A stretch of 64,000 nucleotides of DNA, taken from contig JAJLRJ010000010.1 in assembly GCA_024195265.1 (NCBI GenBank), positions 39,828,298 to 39,892,297 of the forward strand, written 5' to 3'. The stretch is from Dendrophyllia cribrosa (lineage: Eukaryota; Cnidaria; Anthozoa; Scleractinia; Dendrophylliidae). The notes under the pieces are model-generated. The model worked only from the letters and a program-made list of their open reading frames with translations. It did no database searches and was not told where the DNA came from. Below are positions 1 to 11,034 of the stretch, one piece after another. Within the stretch, counting starts at the first letter, position 1; each line of letters opens with the position of its first letter. The position numbers and the translations under genes are program-made.

Positions 1-200
1 CCTTACACACACTTCTGGTGTGTATAAGAATATATTTCATAAAATATAAAATATTATATTAAATTATTCATTCATCCATGTTCATTACACTGTCAATAAT
101 AAGTATTATATTGAAATAAGTGAGATATTCATGTATACGTATATAAACCCTTTCATTCCTGAGTTTTTCTGCCCTTTTTTCCAAACTCGTCAGTAAATCC

Positions 201-640
201 CCAGGAGGGGGGGGGGGGGGGAGTACTCTCATATGTACACTGTAAGCTGTATGGGTAAATGCTGCTGTGAAGGGTATGGTTTACAAGCAGTTTAGTCTGG
301 GGTAGTGTATAGAAATCAGAGAGTTTTTGTCTAGAATTCTGAATAGAGTATCATTTGCCGGGAAACTGAGAGGGGTATGAAGAATTAAGTCTAGAATAGG
401 AATTAAAACTCGGAAGAGAAAGAGCCTTCCCTAAATGGAAAGAAGATCATCACGGTAACATAATTGACAGATGGCTGTCCATTAAAAACACTAATAGTGA
501 TACAGTTCTAAGAGTAGCAAGTCTGGGATAGGGTAGGGATTTTTGGTGATTAGTCTTACGATTATAGGGTTGCAAAATCAGCTGAACATGGTGTGGTATA
601 GGGTAAGGGTTTGAGTCCCACCCAATGTTGCACACAACAG
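201..640. repeat. Dispersed repeat with G-tract end (copy 1)
   Basis: It begins with a run of 15 G at 207-221 followed by agtactctcat, and has interior phrases such as gatagggtaggg and gtatagggtaagggtttgag. The same style recurs at 51395-51667. It lies in the intron upstream of the first in-window carrier exon. No coding potential was seen. Confidence 0.45.
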
Positions 641-918
641 TTACAGAAGTAGAATCAAGTTGTACTTTTGCATCAATTGTACAAATTGTATCATGTGAGA
701 AAAACAATCTTGTTGCAAGAAAAGTTACACTGCATTTCTAGGCCTTTAGGATTTTTATAAATTAAAATAATTATAATTATAACAAATATAAACTCATTGA
801 CTACAAGCTGAGTCTTTTGACTAGTGGCTTTTTGGGGGTAGGTCGTTTAACAATTGTAGTGGTTTTCATAGTACTGTACACTGCAGTTGATTGTTGTAAA
901 CATTTCATCTTTTTCCAG

Positions 919-979
919 TGCTAGTGGTGTGGCAGGTTTTGCAGGAGCTGTTGCATCAAATCCTATCGATGTTGTCAAG
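919..979 (+). CDS. Mitochondrial carrier exon with PIDVVK signature
   Basis: Acceptor tttttccag, donor gtgggt. It encodes [20 protein letters not shown] after one carried-over base: the start of the third carrier repeat. Confidence 0.85.
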
Positions 980-2031
980 GTGGGTTGGAATTCTTGCAAG
1001 CAACAAATATTTAATAAGGCCCATGGTGCGTTTAGGCAACTGTAACAAACTTGTTTTGTTACATAGTCAGTAAATTGAACCTACAACAGTTAAGATTCCC
1101 CATATCACGAAGATCACGTCAAGTGTAACAGACATATCACGGTTCACTTAGCAGGTGGAATCTTTCATGCGAGAGCAAAGTTGTGTCCGCCAAACCACTG
1201 TCAACAACTCAGGCCTGCCAGCTATGTGCACACTTAAGGGTCTGCCAACAATCCTTTATCATCCTTGTCTCCAGTGACTTATAACCTCTGTTATTAATTT
1301 CCTTGCAGACCAGAATGATGAATCAGAGAAATCTTAAAGTGAAACCTGGTGATGGAACAGTGATTTACAGAAGTGCTGCACACTGTCTAGTTACAGTAAG
1401 TTTCAGTTACAAATCCATCTCTGTGGGCTGTCCAGTGTTTCTTTGCATTAGAATTGCAGTTTGCTTAGATCACTTTGGAATGGGATTTGTTAGAACTTTA
1501 TGGACTGGTTTGTAGTGCGAGGTAGGTAGGTAGGTAGGTAGGTAGGTAGGTAGGTAGGTAAACTTTATTTATACACAGTGTCAATTCATAAAACATGCTC
1601 TTCCATCGAGCCGTGTTTTTTAACAACAATAGATAAAGTACTTAACTAATTTAAATTATCTAACTATATTAATTATCCATATAAAATTGTATTAAAAACG
1701 ATAAAAACTATCCTTTATTAACTATCATTAAATTAGATAGAAATTAAATGCATGATTTAAAAGAGCTAAGAGTGGGCTGTATCTTAGCGCTCAAAGGTAA
1801 GCTGTTCCAGAGAACAGAACTGCGATATTGAAAACTTTGTTTGTCTGCTTCAGTACTCGGTCTAGGAACGAAAAGGTTTAATAATGATCAGTTGTCAGTT
1901 GGGACAGATTCATGAAATTCCGAGACGAGGGCTGTAGCAATTGCAGCAAGATCATAACCTCGCTCCATAGCTGCAACAAACTTAGGGGTTTGGGGCAAGA
2001 TCCCAGGCAAAAGAGAGGACCACACCACCCT

Positions 2032-2063
<32 letters not shown>

Positions 2064-3597
2064 CCACCTATAGTTGTTGGTGGGCCTCAAACAAACAAAC
2101 AAATGACAAAATTAATATTAATTTTCTGTTGCATGTTAACATGTCACCCGGCATAATAATTATAATGTATGTTTTCAAACTTTGTTTGTTTTGTTTTAAC
2201 TGCAGACTTTCAAGTCTGAGGGATTTCTTGCATTGTATCGAGGATTTGTGCCACAATTCTTGAGATTATTTCCATGGAATGTTATTGTATCCTTTAAAAA
2301 AATATGGTACCACATAATCATGTTTTATAGCAAATATGGTCTGCTGAGCTTATGACTAAAAAATTGTATTACCTGAGGAGTCAAAACAGGATTATTTTGT
2401 GAGACATTGGTAAGTGATAGAAACAGAAAGACTGAGCAATACATGTTTGACATCAAAGGGAACAGGGATGGCACAGTGGTGAGAGCGCTTGCCTCCCACC
2501 AATGAGCAGGCCCGGGTTTGATTCCTGGACTTGGCGTCATATGTGGGTTGAGTTTTTTTCTTAGTTCTCATCCTTGCTCCGAGGGTTTCTTTCTCTGGGT
2601 ACTCCAGTTTTTTCTCTCTCCTCAAAAACTAACATTTTCTAAATTCCAATTCAACCTGGAATTCGAGGGCCATAGGTTTCTCAGTCACATGACTGTTTTG
2701 TCACCATCGCTAAACAAAGTTGATTCATTTTTATTATTTTAAAGAAGACAATGACATAGTCTCTGTGCACTGAATCTCCTACATTTGTACTATATCTACA
2801 AAAGAAAATATTACACACATGAGAAAGTGGACTGGCCCACTTGGATCTTGGTAAAGGAGCTAGAAATTTTTGTCCATATGAACAGGCATTTGCTTGGTTT
2901 GTTAAAATGTTTCAAGCATGCAGGATAAGATCATTCCAGCCTATGTTTTTAGGTTAGAAATGATTCCCTGAAGTTGAAGAAGTTATGATGCAAGAGTTTA
3001 CAGAACTTTGGCAAAGAGAAACACTTCTATTTTTGTGTGCTCTGTTTGTTTGTTCAATTCCATCATGCACACAATTTCATCCTGGTGACAGCTGGGATGA
3101 AATTTTCCATATCAACAGGCAATAAAATTTATCCCATTTACTGTAGCCGGTTCCAGGCATTCAGATTGTAGGGAGCAACTCAAAGAAAAAATTACAAGCA
3201 GAGTCTAAATTAGTGAGGAAACTGGGGAAAGGTGCTTATCCTTCACTCCCCACTATCGGAACAGGCTACATGCACTAAACAGGTCATCTTGGTTATCAGG
3301 GGATAATAGCTAAGAAAACACTTAGCAGGCTCATTAACAAGTTCGGCCGGTTTTTCTGGGTCATGCACCTTCAAAATCTCCCAAAGTCTTTGTTTTCTAG
3401 TCAAATTTCAGCCGGTGATAAGTTCTTTCAGCTGGTGAAATTAGCCGGTAGCCGGCACTTAGATACATCCCTGGGTTTATATGGATGCAGGAATCAGGAA
3501 GTCTCTTTACAAGTTATATGTGAATTTATTCTTTAACTCACTGCAGTTCTTTATGTCATTTGAACAGTACAAGAAGTTTGGAGATGAAATCTTATAG
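919..3597 (+). CDS. Mitochondrial carrier (SLC25 family, UCP5/KMCP1-like), last four exons
   Basis: The gene is 5'-truncated by the window edge. Exons 919-979, 1309-1395, 2206-2286 and 3547-3597 (stop TAG) join in one frame through GT-AG introns to give about 92 residues. Seen: the third carrier-repeat signature PIDVVK (PxDxx[KR]) at the first exon boundary, then [17 protein letters not shown], a [10 protein letters not shown] segment and a terminal [12 protein letters not shown]. Known: mitochondrial carriers have three repeats of about 100 residues, six helices and this signature, and work in the inner membrane. TRMMNQR plus the short tail is closest to SLC25A14/SLC25A30 (UCP5/KMCP1) among the UCP-related carriers; SLC25A27 is a less likely alternative. 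The transported substrate cannot be read from the sequence. An AATAAA at 3773-3778 could be the poly(A) signal. Introns hold a LINE tail and a SINE. Confidence 0.85.
1309..1395 (+). CDS. Mitochondrial carrier exon (TRMMNQR)
   Basis: 29 codons, phase 0 at both ends, acceptor ccttgcag, donor gtaagt. It covers the matrix loop after the PxDxxK signature. Confidence 0.87.
1522..1880 (-). mobile_element. LINE 3' end (CR1/L2-like) with (TACC)n tail
   Basis: The minus strand reads a reverse-transcriptase C-terminal tail ([16 protein letters not shown], then SFKSCI and stop) over about 1740-1880. An AT-rich 3' UTR follows, and a tetranucleotide tail ends at 1522-1561. The LWNSLP motif followed by SFK is typical of CR1/L2/jockey-type LINE C-termini. 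It is 5'-truncated and sits in a carrier intron. Confidence 0.6.
2032..2060. repeat. Poly-C tract, 29 nt
   Basis: Uninterrupted C run (poly-G on the other strand) in a carrier intron. Its length may be unreliable in the assembly. Confidence 0.8.
2206..2286 (+). CDS. Mitochondrial carrier exon ([10 protein letters not shown])
   Basis: 27 codons, phase 0 at both ends, acceptor aactgcag, donor gtatcc (weak). It encodes the EGFxALYRG matrix segment and the beginning of helix 6. Confidence 0.85.
2465..2665 (+). mobile_element. tRNA-derived SINE
   Basis: The A-box-like gatggcacagtggtgagag and the B-box-like gggtttgattcc are about 40 bp apart, as in a pol III tRNA promoter. A tRNA-unrelated body follows (ctccgagggtttc, ctcctcaaaaac, ending near ctggaattc). 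Inserted in the last carrier intron. Confidence 0.7.
3547..3597 (+). CDS. Mitochondrial carrier terminal exon
   Basis: Acceptor cactgcag. It encodes [16 protein letters not shown] and a TAG stop: the end of helix 6 and the short matrix-side tail. Confidence 0.83.
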   Translation, partial: FFMSFEQYKKFGDEIL

Positions 3598-4680
3598 CAA
3601 AAGAAAGTAGCCTTTCAAACAAGGCTGGTATTTTAGGTTGTACTTAAAGAATACAGTCTATTTAAATTAGCAAAATATTTCAATGTGAACTATGCTTTTG
3701 ATCAACATCATAAATCTAAATATTTTTATGTAATGAGATGGCTTTCAAAAAGTTCAATGACTGACTTAAAAAAATAAAAAAAGGAAAAACTGAGTCGGTG
3801 AAAAAAATTCAATTTAAATTTCTCGAATGGTGAATTCCTTGCTACTAGCTAGAATAGAAATTTATTAAATTGCAAAAGAACAAAGTTGATTTCTTGCTAG
3901 GTACTTCTTTAATAATATGTTATTATTAAATTTCCATATGCCATCAAAAACTAAACCCAACTAATGCAACTAACAGCCCTTCTGCACTGCATCAAGTGCT
4001 GGTCAATTTAATACTTATAATCACTTCATTTTTTTTTCCATAAAAAATTATCTTTTTAAATAAAATATTGATGTTGTTCTACTATCAAGCATGAAGCAAA
4101 AAAGTTATATATTTAAATTGTCACAACAATTCAAAAAAGGCATCCCTGATTAAATTTATCAATTATTTGTTTCGCCTAAATATACAATGCATCAATGTTT
4201 ATAAAATACAATGTGGGCATAAATTATAACGTCCCCCTAAGAAGCAAGAGTCTTTGAGGCAGGATGTTTACAAATTATTTAGGATATAAAACACAACACC
4301 CAATATTAGAAAAATAGGCATATGTATCAGATAAAAGTAAAAAAAGAGAAGGGAGGCAGAGAAAAAGTGCTTATGATATGGGCAAGAAAATGGAGAGAAT
4401 TGGTTAAACTTGTGAATTAATGTTTTTATCTTAACGTAGTTATAATCCTCAGCTAAACGCAATTCAAACAACAAGGTATGAATTATTGTCTTTTTAAAAA
4501 CTGTTTAAGGTTAATATGTTAAGGGGGCGGGGATTTTGTGTCATAACAAAAACCAAAAATGTTTTTGTATTTTAAACGAGAAACCGGAACATAACGGTCC
4601 GGTTTTGTAATAAATGACCATCCTAGTGCATCAAAACTGTCGATGCGTGTCTCTAGTCATAGACGGACTGGGTCCGAATG
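3598..4680. other. Intergenic, 3' flank of carrier gene
   Basis: AT-rich, with no convincing coding exon on either strand. It should contain the carrier 3' UTR; AATAAA occurs at 3773-3778. Confidence 0.5.
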
Positions 4681-4851
4681 AATTCGCCACTTTAGAAACG
4701 AGAAGGAAACTGGGCAGAGTGAACTTTCGCAGCGACTGCTGGGATCGTTACAGGGAACGCTTCTTTTGTCTCTGTCCCCAGTAACAGTCCCAGAAGTCGT
4801 TGCGAAAGTTCACTCGGCCGAGTTTCCTTCTCTTTTCTAAGGTGGCGAATT
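4681..4851. mobile_element. Foldback MITE, 171 bp
   Basis: Imperfect inverted repeat: the left arm (4681-4757) starts aattcgccactttagaaa and the right arm (4777-4851) ends with its complement. Shared interior blocks include gaactttcgcagcgact and its complement. No target duplication was identified. Confidence 0.6.
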
Positions 4852-5148
4852 GCAACTTGAAAAAGTTAGTCTAACTTATTTCAAGTTCTCGTATTTTCAT
4901 TTAAAAAATGGGCTAGAACAGAACATGATTAGCTCTTCTTTCAAGAATTGGTTGATTTCTTTCCCTTGGTGGTTTAGTATTTGTAAATCAGTAATTATTG
5001 TAGCATAATTTTGAGAAAAAAGGTCAAAATCGCCATGATACTGCCCTTTCATTATTCAAGGTTATTGCTCCAGTACGGATAAATGAGCATTTTTTTGTCT
5101 GAAATGATTCAAATAGTATTCTCCACTTGCAGGAGATCTAGTATTGTA

Positions 5149-5544
5149 TCCTCGGAGACCCAGGGGCAGTTAGTTTTCTATTTTGAAAACTTTCTTCGCG
5201 CCGATTTGCTTCGAAAGAACAATAGAACAAACAAAAAACAATGGACCCTAGCCGTAAAAACAATAGACACTTTTAATAAATACCACGATGCATCATTTTC
5301 CGCTAATGACGTCAAACATATTCTTTTGAATTCTCTTGCAATTCAAAAGAATACATTTGACATCGATAGCGGAATGTGATGCATTCTGGTATTTATTAAA
5401 AGGGTCTATAGCAGCTGTGTTGTACAAGGCCAATGAAAAAAAGAGGTTTCTGAAAGCTGCTACACTACCGCCATTTTGTGCCGTGTTTTCGCTTCGTTCC
5501 TCTTCCCGCCGTCCTGACTTATTGTCCCTGGGTCTCGGAGGATG
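5149..5544. mobile_element. MITE with CCTCGGAGACCCAGGG ends and internal hairpin
   Basis: The inverted termini carry cctcggagacccagggg (left) and its near complement (right). The flanks share gtattgta (5141-5148 and 5545-5552), a likely 8-bp target duplication. A second hairpin inside (about 5268-5407) has arms of roughly 65 bp. Confidence 0.6.
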
Positions 5545-5806
5545 GTATTGTACTTATTCATTCTTTAGATTTTTCGAAAAGAAATCTTACGTGCATGCAA
5601 GGAATTGTCATTCAAGTAAATGATTTCATGATATATTCATACACTGAATAAATTTGATTGATAATTAAAATGTGGAAAAACTATTGCACTCTGGTATCAT
5701 TTTAAAGTAGATTAAAAAAATACACATCTCATGTCTAAACCATCTTTCTTCACTTGGAAAACAATTGGGCAGGGCGAATGTTTCTGTTTCTTCTGACGTC
5801 CAAAAC

Positions 5807-7441
5807 CTATGAATTGTCATTGATGTTTAACTCTTTCACTAGTTGCCAGAAATTCTTCTCAAATCCCTTTACCACCTCCCTGGGGTTTGGAATGACGCAT
5901 TCATCCGAGTAAACCCCGACTCGAATGCCCCCGCCATAGCTGAATATCGAAAGTCCCACTCCAATGTTCGCTCTTTGAGGCACCCAAAAAATTCCCTGAA
6001 CAATTTTCTGGCCGCCGAGGTACAAAGTCTGTTGAGGTCCAGGAACATTGCTGATAACACAAGACATCTTGCTGGAAAAGAAGTCTATAAGTGGCTTGGA
6101 AAACCAGTCGGGTAACATCAACAATATCTGGACAGTTACTGCAGTGACCCAAGGCTCGGCGGATGTTTTGATAATGTCCATGCGTTGCTTTGTTGCCAAG
6201 AGCCTGTCTACGGCGTTTTTGCCAGCAATTGGTAGCCGAAGGAATACCAGGGCAAACTTGTTCTTGAGTTTGACAGACTTTGATGACGCGCGAATGTCCA
6301 CGGGCACTGAAGCCCACATATCTTCGAGCTTTACAACATCGCAATTTTGCTCCCGTTTCAGATAATCATGTAAAGCTCCAGCCAGGCACGAAACCATGAC
6401 GTCGTTAACTGTTGTTCCAGACACGTTTTTAACTTGTTTGACTAATGACAGGTCGACATTCTTGGACCAAGCTACAACTTTCTTGCCGCACAATTCTTGT
6501 CCGTGAATTTTAGAGGCGTCAGCTCTCGAGAAGAACTTTGTTAGAACAAAGAAGGGCCCCATGACTATCGCCTTGCACCACATGTAGAATCTCTGCTTTG
6601 TAGAGAATTTCTTGGGTTCTGGGGCCAATGGTGGTACATCGTAAAGGTTCCTTACAAACACCCTTGTTAAGGCGACTCCATCTGCAACGCTGTGGTGAAC
6701 GCGGAGTAAAAGACCGAAACAGTTTTCTTCGAGTATAGGAACTACAAGAAATTGCCAGGGCGAAAGGGACTCCGGTAACGGGTTGGGACAGATTTCTGCA
6801 ATTGCTACTTCCAGATCTTCCAAATACTTTGGAACATTGCCTTTCCAGTTCATAACGTGCTTTTTCATGCTGAAATTCTCGTCTTCCTTCCAAACGAAAT
6901 ATCCCAAATGTTGCTGAATAACTTGTGTCATTCGCGGGCAAAGTCGTTTACCATTTTCGTCTTTTCCGTACACAAGTCGCTCATAAATTATCTGTCGGAG
7001 TTTCTCGATGTCCGGTTCTCCTTCTATAACCATCAAAGCGTGGATTATGTGGCGGTTCGTTGGACGATCTTGCTGCCAAACTGCGTCATCTCCGCGTAAA
7101 GGAATACAGTTTCGGGTGTACGAAATATAAAGCTCGAAGATGTAATTCACTAACTTCAAAATGGCACACACAATTAGCAAGATGGGGATTACAAGACAAA
7201 AGGCGAGAAAAGCCGCCGTGCAATCCAACAGGTAGATCAAAGAACTCACTGCGAAAGCCATTATAACATTTGCTCCTTTAAATCGTTCGCGGATCGATGG
7301 AACGAAGGCTGTAAACTCCGGTTGGATAATTGCCGGCTTCTGCAAAGACGCGAACGAAACCGATGGAAGTAAATCCCCGCAGACAGCGAGAGATGCTTCT
7401 GGTGACGCTGCAGATGGCGGGCTTATGCAGTCGGGATTCAT
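5807..7441 (-). CDS. WS/DGAT-like O-acyltransferase (wax ester synthase/diacylglycerol acyltransferase family)
   Basis: A single-exon ORF of 544 residues from ATG at 7441, the first Met of a long open frame. Seen: a hydrophobic segment at about 60-105; the catalytic motif HHSVADG (HHxxxDG) at 249-255 within the N-terminal acyltransferase domain (about 115-270); and a C-terminal WS/DGAT_C (DUF1298) region with GTTVNDVMVS (342-351), SVPVDIR (378-384) and SNVPGP (464-469). Known: in this family the second His of HHxxxDG acts as general base to transfer acyl-CoA onto a long-chain alcohol or diacylglycerol, giving wax esters or triacylglycerol. The N-terminal helix suggests an ER or other membrane location; substrate is inferred only. 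The gene converges on the mitochondrial carrier and is divergent from the coiled-coil gene. The lack of introns next to intron-rich neighbours is odd and could mean retroposition or gene transfer. Confidence 0.9.
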   Translation of the reverse strand: MNPDCISPPSAASPEASLAVCGDLLPSVSFASLQKPAIIQPEFTAFVPSIRERFKGANVIMAFAVSSLIYLLDCTAAFLAFCLVIPILLIVCAILKLVNYIFELYISYTRNCIPLRGDDAVWQQDRPTNRHIIHALMVIEGEPDIEKLRQIIYERLVYGKDENGKRLCPRMTQVIQQHLGYFVWKEDENFSMKKHVMNWKGNVPKYLEDLEVAIAEICPNPLPESLSPWQFLVVPILEENCFGLLLRVHHSVADGVALTRVFVRNLYDVPPLAPEPKKFSTKQRFYMWCKAIVMGPFFVLTKFFSRADASKIHGQELCGKKVVAWSKNVDLSLVKQVKNVSGTTVNDVMVSCLAGALHDYLKREQNCDVVKLEDMWASVPVDIRASSKSVKLKNKFALVFLRLPIAGKNAVDRLLATKQRMDIIKTSAEPWVTAVTVQILLMLPDWFSKPLIDFFSSKMSCVISNVPGPQQTLYLGGQKIVQGIFWVPQRANIGVGLSIFSYGGGIRVGVYSDECVIPNPREVVKGFEKNFWQLVKELNINDNS

Positions 7442-8454
7442 TTTGAATGCAATTTATCGCGTGTACGTCCTTCTGCGAACGTTTGGTTGAACCCTTCGAA
7501 AAAGAGTTTTTATCGCTTCCTAACTTGCCGCAATATAATATATCTCCCCTTAAAGTTTGCTTAGTAATGCCAAAGCGAGGTTGACTTTTGCCACCAGTAA
7601 TTACTTCAACGTGATTGGCTCTTGTATATGGGGTGAGTAAAGTCCGCTGCTACCTGCAATAAAAATCACCAATTATATTAAAACACGGACAACTCAAGCA
7701 GTGTATTTTGCAGAATTTCTTCTGCTGGCTTCAGTCTTCGCTGCCCTTGGTCCTTAAATTAAGTGTCCAGTTTAAGGTTGTAATCTAAGGTTTTAAGAAC
7801 GTTTTGTAACTCCATATGTGAAGGAGTAAGTAAAGTTATTTTATTTTTGTTGACGATTCCGTGTTTCACAAATATATTCCAAATGAGTGGTTTTACTGAC
7901 TTGACCCGTGAACAAACAATATCCAATGTCCAAATAAAACAAAAGAAAACAATGGAATTATAGTCTAATAGTGCGTACTGTTCTACTAACTATTTCACGG
8001 GCTAAGTAAAATCACTCTAACAAATGTGCATATTTTAGTTTTATCAAACATGTTCAGTTTTAGTTTTATATCAGACATCTTTTAGTTGTATTGAACGTGT
8101 TGTATAGAACATATTCAGTTTTATCTCAGTGACATCTTGTTGTTGTATCAGGTTGTATCGAACATCTCTCCTAGTATTTTTATTGCATCGATCATCTTAA
8201 TTGCACATAACATCGACGTACGAACATAACATTAACATATGCACATTTGACATTGATATTTTGTCTATAAAAATGCATATGCGTCAAAGCAAAGCGACCA
8301 AAGGTCTTCAAGAATTATGGACTTCAGATTTCCTTTTAAATTAGTGCTTTCATGACTTGAAAAAAGCGACGTTTTATTTTAGAGATGCAAGTACAGAATA
8401 AATTTGAGGAAAACGTCATTAAAAAAAGATAAGCAAGTGAAAGGAATAACAATC

Positions 8455-8710
8455 GATTACATACTTACATACATACATACTTTATTACCTTTCCCCAAGG
8501 GGGCTTTTCAAAGATAATTAAAACTAAGTAACAAGAATAATCGCAAATATAACTAATTACAATAATCATAAATATAAATCGTATTTATAAAAGATAAATT
8601 GAACTAATTAAGTTAAGATTCTAAAAATTCTTTAAGAAGCTTGCGCTTTAAAACTTTCTTAAAACCAAGACAGATTTACTAAATTGCTTATTAGTTATAT
8701 ATACCAAACT
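8455..8710 (-). mobile_element. LINE 3' end with (ATGT)n tail
   Basis: On the minus strand an AT-rich 3' end terminates in gaaaagcccccttgggga, then ggtaataaag and ATGT repeats. The same ending occurs at 31806-32150, so this is one LINE family, severely 5'-truncated. Confidence 0.5.
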
Positions 8711-9731
8711 GCAAAATTACAGGAATGTTGTCAGAAAAATACAAACTACTAAAAAGGAATTAGTTACCTTGTTAATGATACTCACAGAGGCTTTCTTTCG
8801 CAAACATGGCATTTCAACAGACATTTCTTCCAAACAAATTTTTATCAAATAAATGAATGTTTTTTTTAAAAACAATTTCTCTTCTTTTATCATCTGTGAT
8901 TATCATTAAGCTAATTAACTCCTATTTGCTATTTTCTCATTCTTATATGACAACGTTCTTGCAATTTTTTAGGCACGCGACTCAAAGACAATAAACCAAA
9001 TTAGACAAAAATCAATTAAGTCCGAGTAATGTTTTGTTATGGAATGGTAAACTTGAAACAATATATTCGAGGGGGTAATAGAACAAACAGGCTCCGAGTT
9101 CAGTAAATAAAACAAAATGTGTTACTCCTTCAGAAGACAAAAATGTTTAACTTTGGACACGGAAGCCGATTAGATCGTACTGACCATGGCACTAAAATTT
9201 GTGTTCGATTTATGGCGTGTGACTTCGTTTTCAGTATTAGAATTTATGAAGATGTAACAGTCGTAATAAAACAGCTAGCTAACACCAAGAAAAAATGTAG
9301 ATTATATTCTCTTGCTAACACTTATAAGCAACACTACAAGTTTTGTTCCTGCTCGCCAAAACAATCTCTGAAAACAAAACGTACTTTTAGGCATGGTTCT
9401 TATCAAATATTTAAAAGTTCGTTTTCACATTATTTACAACATTACTAAACCTCACTGTATTCATCTCGCTTTTGGTTAGTTCGTGGGATAAATGGAATCG
9501 AAAGAATTTATATCTTCAGATCTGCGGAGATCTGAAATACGCAAATCGAAATTTTTCCTGATGTAAATCAACATCCCGGCTCAATATAAACGTAAACAGT
9601 CTTGTTTGTAAGACGTTAAAATAATGGTGCCACAGTTAAAGTTAGACATGGTTTAAAGGTTCATTACCTGAACTAATCAAATTCTGTAGTTGACTGGCTT
9701 GCCTTGGCAAAACGAATTTCTTCTGACCACG

Positions 9732-9777
9732 CAATTATAGCAAGGTTCTAGTGTACACTAGAACCTTGCTATAATTG
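9732..9777. repeat. Perfect 46-bp palindrome
   Basis: Two 23-nt arms with no spacer, centred between 9754 and 9755 (...ctagtgt|acactag...). Every base pairs. Confidence 0.9.
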
Positions 9778-10502
9778 TTTTGTCTTTCTTACCTACGCCA
9801 TGACATCACTTCCTGTCCTGTGACTCGGGGCCTGAATTATGGCACAACCTTTTTGGACTTCGTACCAAAACTCGAATTTCATGTTTCTTCACGTTAGAGA
9901 ATAAGCGAACTTTGATTCATTTCAAGTGGAAACTTTCTGATGGGAGACTAATGTGCCCTAAATCACGTGCTTGGCTTGTCGGGTTTGGATTAAAACACGG
10001 CATGTTTCTAATCAAGTTTTTTTCTCGGTTAGTTCAGTGTCATGTCAACAACCTTGCAAACCAAATATTATTGGAGAAGTTAGTTATAAACTGACACGAG
10101 CTGACTCAAACTACTTTAGTTAGATTTATTTAATTTTATCATTATATATATATTTTTCAAATAAGCATAAACACATGTATTGTTATTAAATGGGTTACTA
10201 CGATGGAATTTGTATTTCTTGTTTCTTGAAACATGGTAGCTGCTTTATGATAAATTTACAACATCTTTTTAAAAACATTGATAACTTTTCCTTTATTTTA
10301 ATAGGCGCTTTTCTTATCCAAGCACTTTCGTAAAACCATATAAACAAAATGAACAAAAGCAACCATAATCCCCCTGCAAATAATGAATATTAAATGATAT
10401 TTGAACACCGAATGAACCAATCGGAAGCAAGCGCGGGAAAGTCACGATCCCCGTCCCCAGTCGCCAACGCAACATGAAAAGAAATTTACATCTCAAACAA
10501 AC

Positions 10503-11034
10503 ATGGCGCTCTTGGACGTTGGGCCGTTTCTTGAAGGAGTGTCTAGTCTGCAAGGGAAGCTAGAAGATGCGATTACAAAAACTAGATTACTTCTTGAAGC
10601 TATCGAAGGTTCGCAGTCAAAATACGCAAAACTGAACGAAAAATACCCTGTTCTACGCAGTTTGGAAGGAAGACTTGCAGCATCACAGGGTCCAAACGAA
10701 TCTTTGTCTTCAGAGCTCGTAAAATTCAAATTAGAACTGGAATCTTTTGTGGACGAGATATTCAATAGTCATGACAGCTTAAGAAGGATTAGGAGTAATT
10801 CACTGCTTCAGGCGAAAGAAGTGGAAATTCATCGCGATAAATTATGGTACGAGAAAGGAGAGTTAGATGCTGAGCGGAAAAGGGTAAATTTGGAACGAGA
10901 AGAGTTGAACGCCTTACGCTTGGCGATGAGGAAAAAGCCAGATGAAGAAAATACAAATTTAAATAGAGCTGAAAGTGCTGGAAATTCTTTAGACAGTGAT
11001 CGTCACAGTGTCATAGAAGAAAATAACAAGAATA
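10503..11034 (+). CDS. Coiled-coil gene exon 1 (start codon)
   Basis: 177 codons plus one base; donor gtaagt. It begins MALLDVGPFLEG and contains the first heptad-rich segment. Confidence 0.8.

Larger units (their letters stand above)
7442..10502. other. Divergent intergenic region between acyltransferase and coiled-coil gene
   Basis: It should contain both promoters. An AT-rich TATA-like stretch (atatattata on the minus strand, about 7535-7546) lies roughly 100 bp upstream of the acyltransferase ATG. It also holds a LINE tail and a perfect palindrome. ORFs here, up to about 109 codons, show no recognisable domain. Confidence 0.5.

Noticed and set aside
5843..7266. Several ORFs overlapping the acyltransferase
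   Set aside because: Shadows of the 544-codon gene.
9119..9448. 109-codon plus-strand ORF
   Set aside because: No domain, no repeats, and composition typical of random AT-rich frames.
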